Counted from the stretch's first letter, positions 54,665 through 63,678 are shown. The stretch is 64,000 nucleotides of DNA from Streptomyces clavifer (GCA_014651175.1 BMWJ01000014.1:1-64000), one strand, 5' to 3'. The notes: generated by a model from the letters alone, not told the origin. A program made the numbers and translations.

Positions 54665-56620
54665 GTGAACCCCACCCCTGCGCCCGAGGCCGACGGCCCT
54701 CTCACCAGCCAGCATCGAGGACAGGACCTGCCGGACGGCCCCCTGGCCGTCGAGTCGACGACCGTGCCGCGCCAGAAGGCGGGCCCGTGCGGTGCCCTCC
54801 GCGACGCGGCGGGCCCCTCGGCCCCCTCTCCGACCGGCACCGCCCCGGCTCCCCGGCACGACGACCGGGATCCGGTCCACGGCCCGGGCCCCCTCGGCCA
54901 CATGGATCCGCTGGACCACCCCGACCCCCTCCGGGCCGCGGACGCGGCGGGCACCGAGAACCTGCTGCGCTGCTGGGTCCGGGAGAACGACCTGGCCCGG
55001 CCGCAGGGAGGCACCCTGCGCATTCCGCTCCCCGCCAGCGCCACGGCTCTCCTCGTCCCGGTCGGTCACTGGTCCGCGACGGGATGGCACCGCTTCGGCA
55101 CCCCCGCACTGGAGAACGCGCCGGCCGGCGCACCCGGCGTGGACGCCGTCACCGTGGCCGCACTCCTCGGACGGGAGAGCGCCAGGAACGCCGGCCCGGA
55201 CCTCGTGGCGCGGGTCGCCGACTCGGTACGCCACACCGCCGTCTTCCTCGCGGAGCGGAGGCGCACCCCCGGCGCGTCACCCGAGGCCGACCTCTTCCTC
55301 ACCGCCGAGCAGTCACTCGTCCTCGGACACCCGCTGCACCCCACACCCAAGAGCCGAGAAGGCCTCTCGGAATCCGAGACGCTCCTCTACTCGCCCGAAC
55401 TGCGCGGCTCCTTCCCGCTCCACTGGATGGCCGTCGACCGGTCCGTGCTGGCCTCCGAGTCGTCCTGGACGCAGGCGGGCCGCCCGGTCTGCGCGGAGGA
55501 ACTGCTGGCGCCCCACGCCGACGGGCTGAGCCTTCCCGAGGGCACGGCGCCGCTCCCGCTCCACCCCTGGCAGGCCGCAGAGCTCATGCGCCGCCCGGAA
55601 GTCGTCGCGCTCCACGAGAAGGGCCTCCTGCACGATCTCGGCCCGCACGGGGAGCACTGGCACCCCACGTCCTCCGTCCGGACCGTGCACCGGACCGGCG
55701 CCGAGATCATGCTGAAGCTCTCCCTGGGCGTACGCATCACCAACTCGCGCCGGGAGAACCTGCGCAAGGAACTCCACCGCGGAGCCGAGGTCCACCGCCT
55801 GCTGAGCACCGGACTGGGCGGCCAGTGGCAGAAGGCGCACCCGGGCTTCGACATCGTCCGGGACCCCGCCTGGCTCGCCGTCGACGGTCTGGACGGCAGC
55901 CCCGTGCACGGCCTGGACGTCATGCTCCGGCACAATCCGTTCGGCCCGGCCGACGACGCCGTGTGCATCGCCGGACTCACCTCCCCGCGCCCCTGGCCCG
56001 GCCGAACCGGTACGCACTCCCGGCTCGCGGAGACCGTGTCGGACCTCGCCGCCCGCACGGGCCGGACGACCGGAGCGGTCAGCGCCGAGTGGTTCCTGCG
56101 CTATCTCGACCAGGTGGTCCTGCCCGTCCTCTGGCTCGACGCCCACGCGGGCGTCGCCCTGGAGGCCCACCAGCAGAACACGCTCGTACTCCTCGACCGG
56201 GACGGATGGCCCGTCGGCGGCCGGTACCGCGACAACCAGGGCTACTACTTCCGCGAGTCCCGTCGTGCCGCACTCGAGCGCCGCCTCCCCGGCATCGGCG
56301 CCGTCAGCGACACCTTCGTGTCCGACGCGGTCACGGACGAACGGCTGGCCTACTACCTCGGCATCAACAACGTCTTCGGGCTCATCGGAGCGTTCGGCGC
56401 CCAGCGCCTGGCCGACGAGCGGCTGCTCCTCGCCGCGTTCCGCCGGTTCCTCGAAGGGGCCGTCGCACTGGGGTCCCCGCTGCCGGCGTATCTGCTCGGA
56501 ACGTCGCAACTGCGCTGCAAGGCGAATCTGCTGACCCGGATGCACGGCCTGGACGAGCTCGTCGGACCGGTCGACACGCAGTCCGTCTACGTCACCATCG
56601 CCAACCCCCTGCACAGCTGA
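54665..56620 (+). CDS. IucA/IucC-family siderophore synthetase 1
   Basis: The 651-aa NRPS-independent siderophore synthetase has a disordered Pro/Gly/Ala-rich extension of ~90 residues at the N-terminus. The core follows, with LPLHPWQAAELM, PTSSVRTVH, KLSLGVRITNSRRENLRKEL (in part), EAHQQNTLVLLD and RDNQGYYFRES. These enzymes adenylate a carboxylate such as citrate and condense it with an amine or alcohol. The GTG start has only a weak AGAAAGA upstream and lies 28 nt after the aminotransferase gene, in the same operon. Confidence 0.88.
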   Translation: MNPTPAPEADGPLTSQHRGQDLPDGPLAVESTTVPRQKAGPCGALRDAAGPSAPSPTGTAPAPRHDDRDPVHGPGPLGHMDPLDHPDPLRAADAAGTENLLRCWVRENDLARPQGGTLRIPLPASATALLVPVGHWSATGWHRFGTPALENAPAGAPGVDAVTVAALLGRESARNAGPDLVARVADSVRHTAVFLAERRRTPGASPEADLFLTAEQSLVLGHPLHPTPKSREGLSESETLLYSPELRGSFPLHWMAVDRSVLASESSWTQAGRPVCAEELLAPHADGLSLPEGTAPLPLHPWQAAELMRRPEVVALHEKGLLHDLGPHGEHWHPTSSVRTVHRTGAEIMLKLSLGVRITNSRRENLRKELHRGAEVHRLLSTGLGGQWQKAHPGFDIVRDPAWLAVDGLDGSPVHGLDVMLRHNPFGPADDAVCIAGLTSPRPWPGRTGTHSRLAETVSDLAARTGRTTGAVSAEWFLRYLDQVVLPVLWLDAHAGVALEAHQQNTLVLLDRDGWPVGGRYRDNQGYYFRESRRAALERRLPGIGAVSDTFVSDAVTDERLAYYLGINNVFGLIGAFGAQRLADERLLLAAFRRFLEGAVALGSPLPAYLLGTSQLRCKANLLTRMHGLDELVGPVDTQSVYVTIANPLHS

Positions 56621-56658
56621 GGGGCACGACCGTCCGAACCACGAGAGGAGGGCGTCAC

Positions 56659-57387
56659 GTGCGTCCGGCCGATGCGCACACCGAGTCCGCGACCGGCGCA
56701 GCCGCACCGCACGGCACCACGGGTGCCGAGGACACCCTGGAGCTGCGGCTCACCGAGGAACTGCTCGCCCTGCTCGGCGAGGGCCCGTGGTCGGCCGCGC
56801 CCCGGCCCGACGCACCCGATCTGGTGGGCGACCCCGGCAGCTGGTGCCCCGTCACCACGGCCGCCGGAGAGTTCCAGCTGGTCGCCGTGGACCTCGAGCG
56901 CGACCTCGGAGTGATCAGCCGATGGATGAACGACCCGGCCGTCGCCGCCTTCTGGGAGCTCGCCGGACCGGAGTCGGTCGCCGCCGGGCACCTTCGCCGG
57001 CAGCTCGAAGGCGACGGCCGCAGTGTTCCCTGCCTCGGAGTGCTCGGCGGCAGGCCCATGAGCTACTGGGAGATCTACCGCGCGGATCTCGATCCGCTGG
57101 CCCGCCACTACCCGGCCCGGCCCCACGACACCGGCGTCCACCTCCTCATCGGAGGTGTGGGCAACAGGGGCCGGGGCATCGGCACCCTACTGCTCAGAGC
57201 CGTCTCCGAGCTCGTACTGGACAACCGTCCGTCCTGCGCACGCGTGGTCGCGGAGCCGGACCTGCGCAACACCCCCTCCGTCTCGGCGTTCCTGAGCGCC
57301 GGCTTCCGCTTCGCCGCAGAGGTGGACCTCCCCGACAAGCGGGCCGCACTGATGGTCCGCGACCGAGCCCACCGTGCCCAGCTGTGA
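56659..57387 (+). CDS. GNAT acyltransferase of the siderophore operon (RhbD/IucB-like)
   Basis: The 242-aa protein has a C-terminal GNAT fold (~75-235) with ISRWMNDPAVAAFWEL, YWEIYRADLDPLARHY, and the acyl-CoA loop GVGNRGRGIGTLLLRAV. Its arrangement resembles the acetyl/acyltransferases of aerobactin and rhizobactin-type pathways, which acylate a (hydroxyl)amine. No N-hydroxylase gene is present nearby, so the acceptor may be a plain amine, or the hydroxylase is encoded elsewhere. GAGAGGAGGG precedes the GTG. Confidence 0.83.
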   Translation: MRPADAHTESATGAAAPHGTTGAEDTLELRLTEELLALLGEGPWSAAPRPDAPDLVGDPGSWCPVTTAAGEFQLVAVDLERDLGVISRWMNDPAVAAFWELAGPESVAAGHLRRQLEGDGRSVPCLGVLGGRPMSYWEIYRADLDPLARHYPARPHDTGVHLLIGGVGNRGRGIGTLLLRAVSELVLDNRPSCARVVAEPDLRNTPSVSAFLSAGFRFAAEVDLPDKRAALMVRDRAHRAQL

Positions 57388-57447
57388 ACAACTCGCCGCA
57401 CCACGCCCACCGCTCGAGCCCCATCGGTCCCACCCGGAGGAGTCCCC

Positions 57448-59391
57448 GTGCCGACATACCCTGCGTGCCAGAAACCGGCGGAGCCCCACCTGCCGCTCGA
57501 CCTGACCGAGCTGAACCCGGCGGTCTGGGACCGGGCGGCGGTGCGGATGCTCGCGAAGATGCTCGGTGAGTTCGCCTACGAGGAAGTCGTCGCCCCCGTC
57601 CCGCAGGCGGGCGGCCACGACGGGGCGACGGGCGGCTACGCACTGCCGCTCGACGACGGCGCCACGCTGCACTTCCGTGCCCGGAGGGGCGTCTACGGAA
57701 GCTGGCGCGTCGCCCCCGATTCGATCCGCGAACTCCCTTCGGGGACGTCCGCGGCGGGAATCGCCGGGACGGCCGCGGGGACGGCCGGTGAGAGGCCGCC
57801 GTGGACGGCCGTGGGGACGCCTCCAAAAGCGGCTCCGGGCGGCGGTGGCCACGGCACACCGTTCCGCGATCCGCTGAGGTTCCTCGCCCGCGCCCGCCGC
57901 CTCCTCGGGCTCGACGGCGCCACCCTCGGCCACCTGGTGCGCGAGCTCACCACCACGCTCGCCGCCGACGCCCGGCTCGACCACACCGCGCTCCGTGCGG
58001 CACAGCTCGCCGATCTCCCGTACGCCGAGCTCGAAGGGCACCAGACGGGCCACCCCTGGCTCGTCGCGAACAAGGGACGCCTCGGGTTCTCAGCCGCCGA
58101 TGCCGCCCGCTTCACCCCGGAGGCGCGCTCGGCCACCAGGCTCCCCTGGGTCGCGGTCCGCAAGGACATAGCGAACTACCGGGGCGTGGCCAGGCTCGCC
58201 ACCCCCGAGCAGCTCTACGCCGAGGAGCTCGACCCACCGGTCCGGGCCTCGTTCGCCGGCGCCCTGCGCGCCCGCGGTCTCGATCCCGACGGCTACCTGT
58301 TCCTTCCGGTGCATCCGTGGCAGTGGGACGAATGGATCGTCCCCCTGTTCGCCCCGGCCATCGCCGACGGTGCCATCGTGCCGCTGCGCACCGACGACGA
58401 CCTCCGGCTGCCGCAGCAGTCCATCCGCACGTTCACCAACATGGGCCGGCCGGACCGGCACACGGTCAAGCTGCCGCTGTCGATCCTCAACACCCTCGTC
58501 TGGCGCGGTCTCCCGACCGCCCGCACACTCGCCGCCCCCGCGGTCACCGCCTGGGTCCAGGGACTGCGGGACAACGACCCCTTCCTGCGGGACACCTGCC
58601 GCGTCATCCTGCTCGGAGAGGTGGCCTCCGTGGCGGTCGAGCATCCGCTCTACGACCATCTCCCCGAGACGCCTTACCAGTTCAAGGAAATCCTCGGGGC
58701 GATCTGGCGGGAACCCCTGCAGCCGCGGCTCGCACCCGGGGAGCGGGCCCGCACGCTGGCGTCGCTGCTGCACACGGACCCCGAGGGCCGGGCCTTCACC
58801 GCCGAGCTGGTCGCCCGCTCGGGCCTGACCCCGGGCGTGTGGCTGACCCGGCTCTTCGCGGCGCTCCTGCCACCCCTCCTGCACTTCCTGTACCGCTACG
58901 GCACCGTCTTCTCCCCGCACGGCGAGAACGCCATCGTCGTCTTCGACGAGAGGGACGTGCCGGTCCGGCTCGCGATCAAGGACTTCGTCGACGACGTGAA
59001 CGTGAGCGCCCGGCCGCTGCCCGAGCACGAGGGGATGCCGGCGGACGTCCGCGGCATCCTGCTCACGGAGGATCCGTCGTTCCTCACCCAGTTCATCCAC
59101 TCCGGACTTCTCGTGGGCGTGTTCCGCTACCTGTCCCCGATCTGCGAGGACCAGCTCGACGTCCCGGAGGGTGAATTCTGGTCACTCGTGCGTGACGAGA
59201 TCCTGCGCCACCACGCGCGCTTCCCAGAGCTCAAGGAACGGTTCGAGGTCTTCGACATGCTGACGCCCACGATCGAGCGGCTCTGCCTCAACCGCAACCG
59301 TCTGCATCTGGACGGCTACCGTGACCGGCCGGAGCGCCCGCACGCCGCCGTCCACGGCAGGGTCCCCAACCCGCTGCACCCCTCCGCGTGA
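57448..59391 (+). CDS. IucA/IucC-family siderophore synthetase 2
   Basis: The 647-aa protein is the second NIS synthetase. Hallmarks are EGHQTGHPWLVANKGRLGFS (~residues 195-215), FLPVHPWQWDEWI, RTFTNMGRPDRHTVKLPLSI, VFSPHGENAIVVFDERD and IKDFVDDVNVS. An Ala/Gly/Thr-rich insertion at ~90-140 is unusual. With synthetase 1 it probably performs the second condensation on citrate or a related scaffold. The GTG has GGAGGAG upstream and lies 60 nt after the GNAT gene. The operon contains no exporter or receptor gene. Confidence 0.9.
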   Translation: MPTYPACQKPAEPHLPLDLTELNPAVWDRAAVRMLAKMLGEFAYEEVVAPVPQAGGHDGATGGYALPLDDGATLHFRARRGVYGSWRVAPDSIRELPSGTSAAGIAGTAAGTAGERPPWTAVGTPPKAAPGGGGHGTPFRDPLRFLARARRLLGLDGATLGHLVRELTTTLAADARLDHTALRAAQLADLPYAELEGHQTGHPWLVANKGRLGFSAADAARFTPEARSATRLPWVAVRKDIANYRGVARLATPEQLYAEELDPPVRASFAGALRARGLDPDGYLFLPVHPWQWDEWIVPLFAPAIADGAIVPLRTDDDLRLPQQSIRTFTNMGRPDRHTVKLPLSILNTLVWRGLPTARTLAAPAVTAWVQGLRDNDPFLRDTCRVILLGEVASVAVEHPLYDHLPETPYQFKEILGAIWREPLQPRLAPGERARTLASLLHTDPEGRAFTAELVARSGLTPGVWLTRLFAALLPPLLHFLYRYGTVFSPHGENAIVVFDERDVPVRLAIKDFVDDVNVSARPLPEHEGMPADVRGILLTEDPSFLTQFIHSGLLVGVFRYLSPICEDQLDVPEGEFWSLVRDEILRHHARFPELKERFEVFDMLTPTIERLCLNRNRLHLDGYRDRPERPHAAVHGRVPNPLHPSA

Positions 59392-59409
59392 GTCCGGGAG
59401 TGACCGCTG

Positions 59410-59432
59410 TTGTCAGTGACGCGCCGTAGGGT
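59410..59432 (+). promoter_or_regulatory. PafBC-type DNA-damage promoter of dinG
   Basis: TTGTCAGTG (59410-59418), then 8 nt, then TAGGGT (59427-59432) is a perfect match to the RecA-NDp motif. The ATG follows 9 nt after the -10, so the transcript would be leaderless or nearly so. Confidence 0.85.
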
Positions 59433-59441
59433 GGTCGGGCT

Positions 59442-61409
59442 ATGACGAAGCCATCTCTCCCCGAGCTCCTCCACGCCGCCGTGACCGCCGTCGGCGGTTC
59501 GGAACGGCCCGGCCAGGCGGCCATGGCCGAGGCCGTGGCCGCGGCCGTCGACGACAACGCCCACCTGCTCGTCCAGGCCGGTACCGGCACGGGCAAGTCC
59601 CTCGGCTACCTGGTGCCCGCTCTGGCCCACGGGGAGCGCGTCGTGGTCGCCACGGCGACCCTCGCCCTGCAGCGCCAGCTGGTGGAGCGGGACCTTCCGC
59701 GTACGGTCGAGGCCCTGCAACCGCTGCTGCGCCGGCGCCCCCAGTTCGCGATGCTCAAGGGCAGGTCGAACTACCTCTGCCTGCACCGGCTCCACGAAGG
59801 GGTCCCGCAGGACGAGGAGGAAGGGCTCTTCGACCAGTTCGAGGCGGCGGCCCCGTCGAGCAGGCTGGGCCAGGACCTGCTGCGCATGCGGGACTGGTCG
59901 GACGACACGGAGACCGGCGACCGGGACGACCTCACCCCTGGTGTTTCGGACCGGGCCTGGGCACAGATCTCGGTCTCCTCCCGTGAGTGCCTGGGCGCGA
60001 CCAAGTGCGCGTACGGGGCCGAGTGCTTCGCGGAGGCGGCCCGCGAGCGGGCCAAGCTCGCTGATGTCGTCGTCACGAACCACGCCCTGCTGGCCATCGA
60101 CGCGATCGAGGGTGCCCCGGTGCTCCCGCAGCACGAGGTGCTGATCGTCGACGAGGCCCACGAGCTGGTCTCGCGGGTCACGGGGGTGGCCACCGGCGAG
60201 CTCACCCCGGGCCAGGTGAACCGTGCGGTGCGCCGCGCGGCGAAGCTGGTGAACGAGAAGGCGGCCGATGCCCTCCAGACCGCCTCGGAGGGGTTCGAGC
60301 GGGTCATGGAGCTGGCCCTTCCGGGGCGCCTCGAAGAGGTCCCGGAGGATCTCGGCTACGCGCTGATGGCGCTGCGGGACGCCGCTCGTACGGTGATCTC
60401 CGCGCTGGGCTCCACCCGGGACAAGTCCGTCCAGGACGAGGACGCCGTCCGGAAGCAGGCCATGGCGTCGGTCGAGTCCATCCACAGTGTGGCGGAGCGC
60501 ATCACGCTGGGCTCCGAGTACGACGTCGTCTGGTACGAGCGCCACGACCGTTTCGGCGCGTCCGTGCGCGTCGCCCCGCTCTCCGTGTCGGGGCTGCTCC
60601 GCGAGAAGCTCTTCGCTGACCGTTCGGTGGTCCTGACCTCGGCCACCCTCAAACTGGGCGGGGACTTCAACGGGGTGGGGGCGTCGCTGGGACTCGCGCC
60701 CGAGGGCACGGCGGGCGACGACATCCCGCAGTGGAAGGGGCTGGACGTCGGCTCCCCGTTCGACTACCCGAAGCAGGGCATCCTCTATGTCGCCCGGCAC
60801 CTGGCCACGCCCGGCCGGGAGGGATCGCGCACCGACATGCTGGACGAGCTCGCCGAGCTGGTCGACGCGGCGGGGGGACGCACCTTGGGGCTCTTCTCCT
60901 CCATGCGGGCGGCCCAGGCCGCCGCGGAGGAGCTGCGCGGCCGGCAGGACAGGACCATCCTGCTGCAGGGCGAGGAGACGCTCGGGGAGCTGATCAAGAA
61001 TTTCGCCGCAGACCCCGAGACCTGCCTGTTCGGGACGCTGTCCCTCTGGCAGGGCGTGGACGTCCCCGGCCCGAGCTGCCAGCTCGTGGTCATGGACCGG
61101 ATTCCCTTCCCGAGGCCGGACGACCCGCTGATGAGCGCGCGGCAGAAGGCGGTCGAGGAGGCGGGCGGCAACGGCTTCATGGCGGTCGCGGCGACCCATG
61201 CCGCGCTGCTCATGGCGCAGGGCGCAGGCCGGCTCGTGCGTGCCACCGGTGACAAGGGTGTGGTCGCCGTACTCGACCCCCGGCTGGCCAACGCCCGGTA
61301 CGGGAGCTACCTGCGGGCTTCGCTGCCCGACTTCTGGTACACGACGGACCGGAACCAGGCGCGCCGCTCGCTCGCGGCCATCGACGCGGCAGCCAAGGCG
61401 GCCGAGTAG
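59442..61409 (+). CDS. dinG: ATP-dependent DNA helicase, DinG/XPD family
   Basis: The 655-aa superfamily 2 Fe-S helicase has Walker A QAGTGTGKSLGYLVPAL near residue 50. Four candidate Fe-S cysteines lie in NYLCLHRL and SRECLGATKCAYGAECF. Motif II is VDEAHEL and motif VI is QGAGRLVRATGDKG. It unwinds 5'-3' and acts on R-loops and D-loops in repair. A PafBC-type promoter and lexA next door place it in the damage response. It is convergent with lexA. Confidence 0.9.
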   Translation: MTKPSLPELLHAAVTAVGGSERPGQAAMAEAVAAAVDDNAHLLVQAGTGTGKSLGYLVPALAHGERVVVATATLALQRQLVERDLPRTVEALQPLLRRRPQFAMLKGRSNYLCLHRLHEGVPQDEEEGLFDQFEAAAPSSRLGQDLLRMRDWSDDTETGDRDDLTPGVSDRAWAQISVSSRECLGATKCAYGAECFAEAARERAKLADVVVTNHALLAIDAIEGAPVLPQHEVLIVDEAHELVSRVTGVATGELTPGQVNRAVRRAAKLVNEKAADALQTASEGFERVMELALPGRLEEVPEDLGYALMALRDAARTVISALGSTRDKSVQDEDAVRKQAMASVESIHSVAERITLGSEYDVVWYERHDRFGASVRVAPLSVSGLLREKLFADRSVVLTSATLKLGGDFNGVGASLGLAPEGTAGDDIPQWKGLDVGSPFDYPKQGILYVARHLATPGREGSRTDMLDELAELVDAAGGRTLGLFSSMRAAQAAAEELRGRQDRTILLQGEETLGELIKNFAADPETCLFGTLSLWQGVDVPGPSCQLVVMDRIPFPRPDDPLMSARQKAVEEAGGNGFMAVAATHAALLMAQGAGRLVRATGDKGVVAVLDPRLANARYGSYLRASLPDFWYTTDRNQARRSLAAIDAAAKAAE

Positions 61410-61526
61410 CCGGGGGCGAGGTGCGGGGCAGCCTCACCGGCACGCGCGCAGGTGGGCGGTGACCGGAGTCCTGCGCCCGGTCGGCGCCCCGTGCCTGCCG
61501 GAGCTGCTCGGCCGATGTGCGTGGCA

Positions 61527-61560
61527 GGGCCCCGGGATCGGCGCAGTGACCCCGGGGCCC
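61527..61560. terminator. Bidirectional terminator between dinG and lexA
   Basis: Perfect 10-bp arms GGGCCCCGGG and CCCGGGGCCC with a 14-nt loop lie between the convergent genes. Confidence 0.65.
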
Positions 61561-61578
61561 GGTTCGAACCGGCGGACG

Positions 61579-62376
61579 TCAGACCCGCCGCAGCACTGCC
61601 ACGACCTTGCCCAGGATGGTCGCCTCGTCGCCGGGAATCGGCTGGTACGCGGAGTTGTGCGGAAGCAGCCAGACGTGGCCGTCCTCGCGCTTGAACCGCT
61701 TCACCGTGGCTTCGCCGTCCAGCATGGCAGCCACGATGTCGCCGTTCTCCGCGACGGGCTGGCGCCGGACGGTGACCCAGTCGCCGTCCATGATCGCTGC
61801 CTCGATCATCGAGTCACCGACGACCTTCAGGACGAAGAGCTCGCCGTCACCGACCAGCTGGCGGGGGAGCGGGAAGACGTCCTCGACCGACTCCTCGGCG
61901 AGGATCGGGCCACCCGCGGCGATCCTGCCGACCAGCGGTACGTACGACGCGGCCGGCTTCCCCGTGGTGTCGGTCGTCTGGGTGCTGGGCTGGTCCGAAC
62001 CGCGCACCTCGTACGCGCGGGGACGGTGCGGGTCGCGGCGCAGGAAGCCCTTGCGCTCCAGCGCCATCAGCTGGTGGGCGACGGACGAGGTGCTGGACAG
62101 CCCCACGGCCTGACCGATCTCCCGCATGGACGGGGGATAGCCCCGGCGCTGCACGGAGTCCCGGATGACCTCGATCACGCGCCGCTGCCGGTCCGTGAGC
62201 CCCGAGCTGTCCGCGCGGATTCCTGGAGGTCGGCCGGGCAAGGAGCGCGCAGGTCGCGCGGGCTCCTGGCCCTGCGTGTCCGAGACTGAGTCATTCATGG
62301 CATGCACCGGCTCAAGTCGGCTCTGGGAGCGGTGGTCCTGGGCGGTGATGGTGGCACTGTCTGCGGTGGTGGTCAC
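61579..62376 (-). CDS. lexA: SOS repressor LexA
   Basis: The protein has 265 aa. A ~55-residue N-terminal extension typical of Streptomyces precedes the winged helix ([35 protein letters not shown]). The cleavage bond is the Ala-Gly of [11 protein letters not shown] (~residue 155). Catalytic Ser is in [10 protein letters not shown] (~190) and Lys in ATVKRFKRE (~227). RecA filaments stimulate self-cleavage. The GTG at 62376 has GAGAGGGG upstream. A LexA box overlaps its own promoter, so it is autoregulated. Confidence 0.95.
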   Translation of the reverse strand: MTTTADSATITAQDHRSQSRLEPVHAMNDSVSDTQGQEPARPARSLPGRPPGIRADSSGLTDRQRRVIEVIRDSVQRRGYPPSMREIGQAVGLSSTSSVAHQLMALERKGFLRRDPHRPRAYEVRGSDQPSTQTTDTTGKPAASYVPLVGRIAAGGPILAEESVEDVFPLPRQLVGDGELFVLKVVGDSMIEAAIMDGDWVTVRRQPVAENGDIVAAMLDGEATVKRFKREDGHVWLLPHNSAYQPIPGDEATILGKVVAVLRRV

Positions 62377-62411
62377 GTCGGCCCCTCTCGAATGGTCTCC
62401 CTAGTTAGGCA

Positions 62412-62453
62412 ACGGTAGTAGCTTTCGAAAGGTTGCGCCAAACACACGTTCGA
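62412..62453 (-). promoter_or_regulatory. lexA promoter with overlapping LexA box
   Basis: On the minus strand TTGGCG (62441-62436) and TACCGT (62417-62412) are spaced by 18 bp. The LexA box TCGAACGTGTGTTTG (62453-62439) overlaps the -35 and matches GAAC-N4-GTTC with one mismatch. Confidence 0.75.
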
Positions 62454-62566
62454 GTGAAAAACAAATAAAGGACTGTCGCGGGTTGCCCACGGGGTGTATG
62501 AGCGGGGTATTCAGGGGCCGGGTCGACACCCGATCCGGCGGCGGTCGTCCTCACGGGACCGCCCCG

Positions 62567-62620
62567 CGATCCGTGACGGATCCAGGTCTCAACGGCGATC
62601 CGTAAAGGATCCAGGTCTCA
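62567..62620. repeat. Two 25-bp direct repeats in the lexA-nrdR intergenic region
   Basis: Copies at 62567-62591 and 62596-62620 differ at two positions and start 29 bp apart. Each begins CGATCCGT and ends GGATCCAGGTCTCA, so each also contains a small dyad (GATCC/GGATC). No function is recognised. Confidence 0.85.
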
Positions 62621-62850
62621 CGCTAACGTCCGCCGGTCGTCCACCGGCGTGCGGGGGTGCGTCCGCGCCGTGGGTGCCGGGCCGCTCGCGGCGCTGCCGG
62701 GAGGGGGCCCTCGGAGCCCTCGCGGCAGTCTGCCACCCATGGGTCCGTGGATCTGGACGCCGCGTGTTTCCCGTACCCTCGTGCCGGGCCGCACGCCGTC
62801 TCCGAGCCGTCCGGGAGGCGCGACACGCGCTAGGGCGGAAGTGGACTAAA

Positions 62851-62897
62851 ACCCTAGATCTAGTGGTTGGATTGTCGCAGCCGCCCAGAAGTAGTGG
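62851..62897 (+). promoter_or_regulatory. Paired NrdR boxes upstream of nrdR-nrdJ
   Basis: Box 1 is ACCCTAGATCTAGTGG (62851-62866) and box 2 is CGCCCAGAAGTAGTGG (62882-62897), offset by exactly 31 bp and matching at 11 of 16 positions. NrdR sites characteristically come as such pairs about three helical turns apart. TATGCT at 62928-62933 is a candidate -10 downstream. The rest of 62377-63008 holds no gene. Confidence 0.7.
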
Positions 62898-63008
62898 TCC
62901 CCGGTCTCCGGGGCTGAGCTCATCGCCTATGCTGGGGACTGCCTCGGAGGGTCTGTTCCGGACCTGCGCAGGCTATTCAGTCGCGCCGTGAAGAAGGGTT
63001 GGGAGACC

Positions 63009-63521
63009 ATGCACTGCCCCTTCTGCAGGCACCCCGACAGCAGGGTCGTCGACAGTCGCACCACGGACGACGGGACGTCGATCCGGCGCCGTCGCCAGTG
63101 CCCCGACTGCTCCCGTCGCTTCACGACGGTGGAGACCTGCTCGCTGATGGTGGTCAAGCGCAGCGGCGTGACCGAGCCCTTCAGCAGGACCAAGGTCATC
63201 TCGGGTGTGCGCAAGGCGTGCCAGGGGCGGCCCGTGACGGAGGACGCACTCGCGAAGCTGGGTCAGCGGGTCGAGGAGGCGGTGCGGGCCACGGGCAGCG
63301 CGGAGCTGACCACGCACGACGTCGGCCTCGCCATCCTCGGCCCCCTGCAGGAGCTCGACCTCGTCGCGTACCTGCGCTTCGCGTCGGTGTACCGGGCGTT
63401 CAACTCGCTCGAGGACTTCGAGGCCGCCATCGCGGAACTCCGCGAGCAACGGCCTCCCGGCGGCGGTGGGAGCGGCGAGACCCTGGAGGTCCCCGCCCCC
63501 GCCGCTGTCGCCGCTGACTGA
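63009..63521 (+). CDS. nrdR: Transcriptional repressor NrdR
   Basis: The 170-aa protein has a zinc ribbon with cysteines in MHCPFC and QCPDCSRRF (residues 3, 6, 31, 34) and an ATP-cone domain (~48-138, [20 protein letters not shown]). It senses dATP/ATP and represses ribonucleotide reductase genes. The C-terminus is a Pro/Gly/Ala-rich tail. The ATG at 63009 has GGGAG 5 nt upstream. An in-frame start at 62988 is not needed. It precedes nrdJ, and paired NrdR boxes upstream suggest autoregulation. Confidence 0.95.
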   Translation: MHCPFCRHPDSRVVDSRTTDDGTSIRRRRQCPDCSRRFTTVETCSLMVVKRSGVTEPFSRTKVISGVRKACQGRPVTEDALAKLGQRVEEAVRATGSAELTTHDVGLAILGPLQELDLVAYLRFASVYRAFNSLEDFEAAIAELREQRPPGGGGSGETLEVPAPAAVAAD

Positions 63522-63678
63522 TTCACCGGCCTGCCCGCGGGAGCGGCAAGGGTCGGGAGCGGGCGGCAACAAGACCTGTTCCGTGGCGCCGTAACGGCGT
63601 CGGGAGCATCAGACACAGACTGTGCCCTGGGAAGATCTGGGCACTTCAGGGCGTTTTTGCCCACATATGGGAGGCGGC

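Noticed and set aside
62377-63678. Cobalamin riboswitch before nrdR or nrdJ
   Set aside because: No B12-box-like sequence or extended structured leader was seen. In Streptomyces the known switch controls the class Ia nrdAB genes, which are not here.
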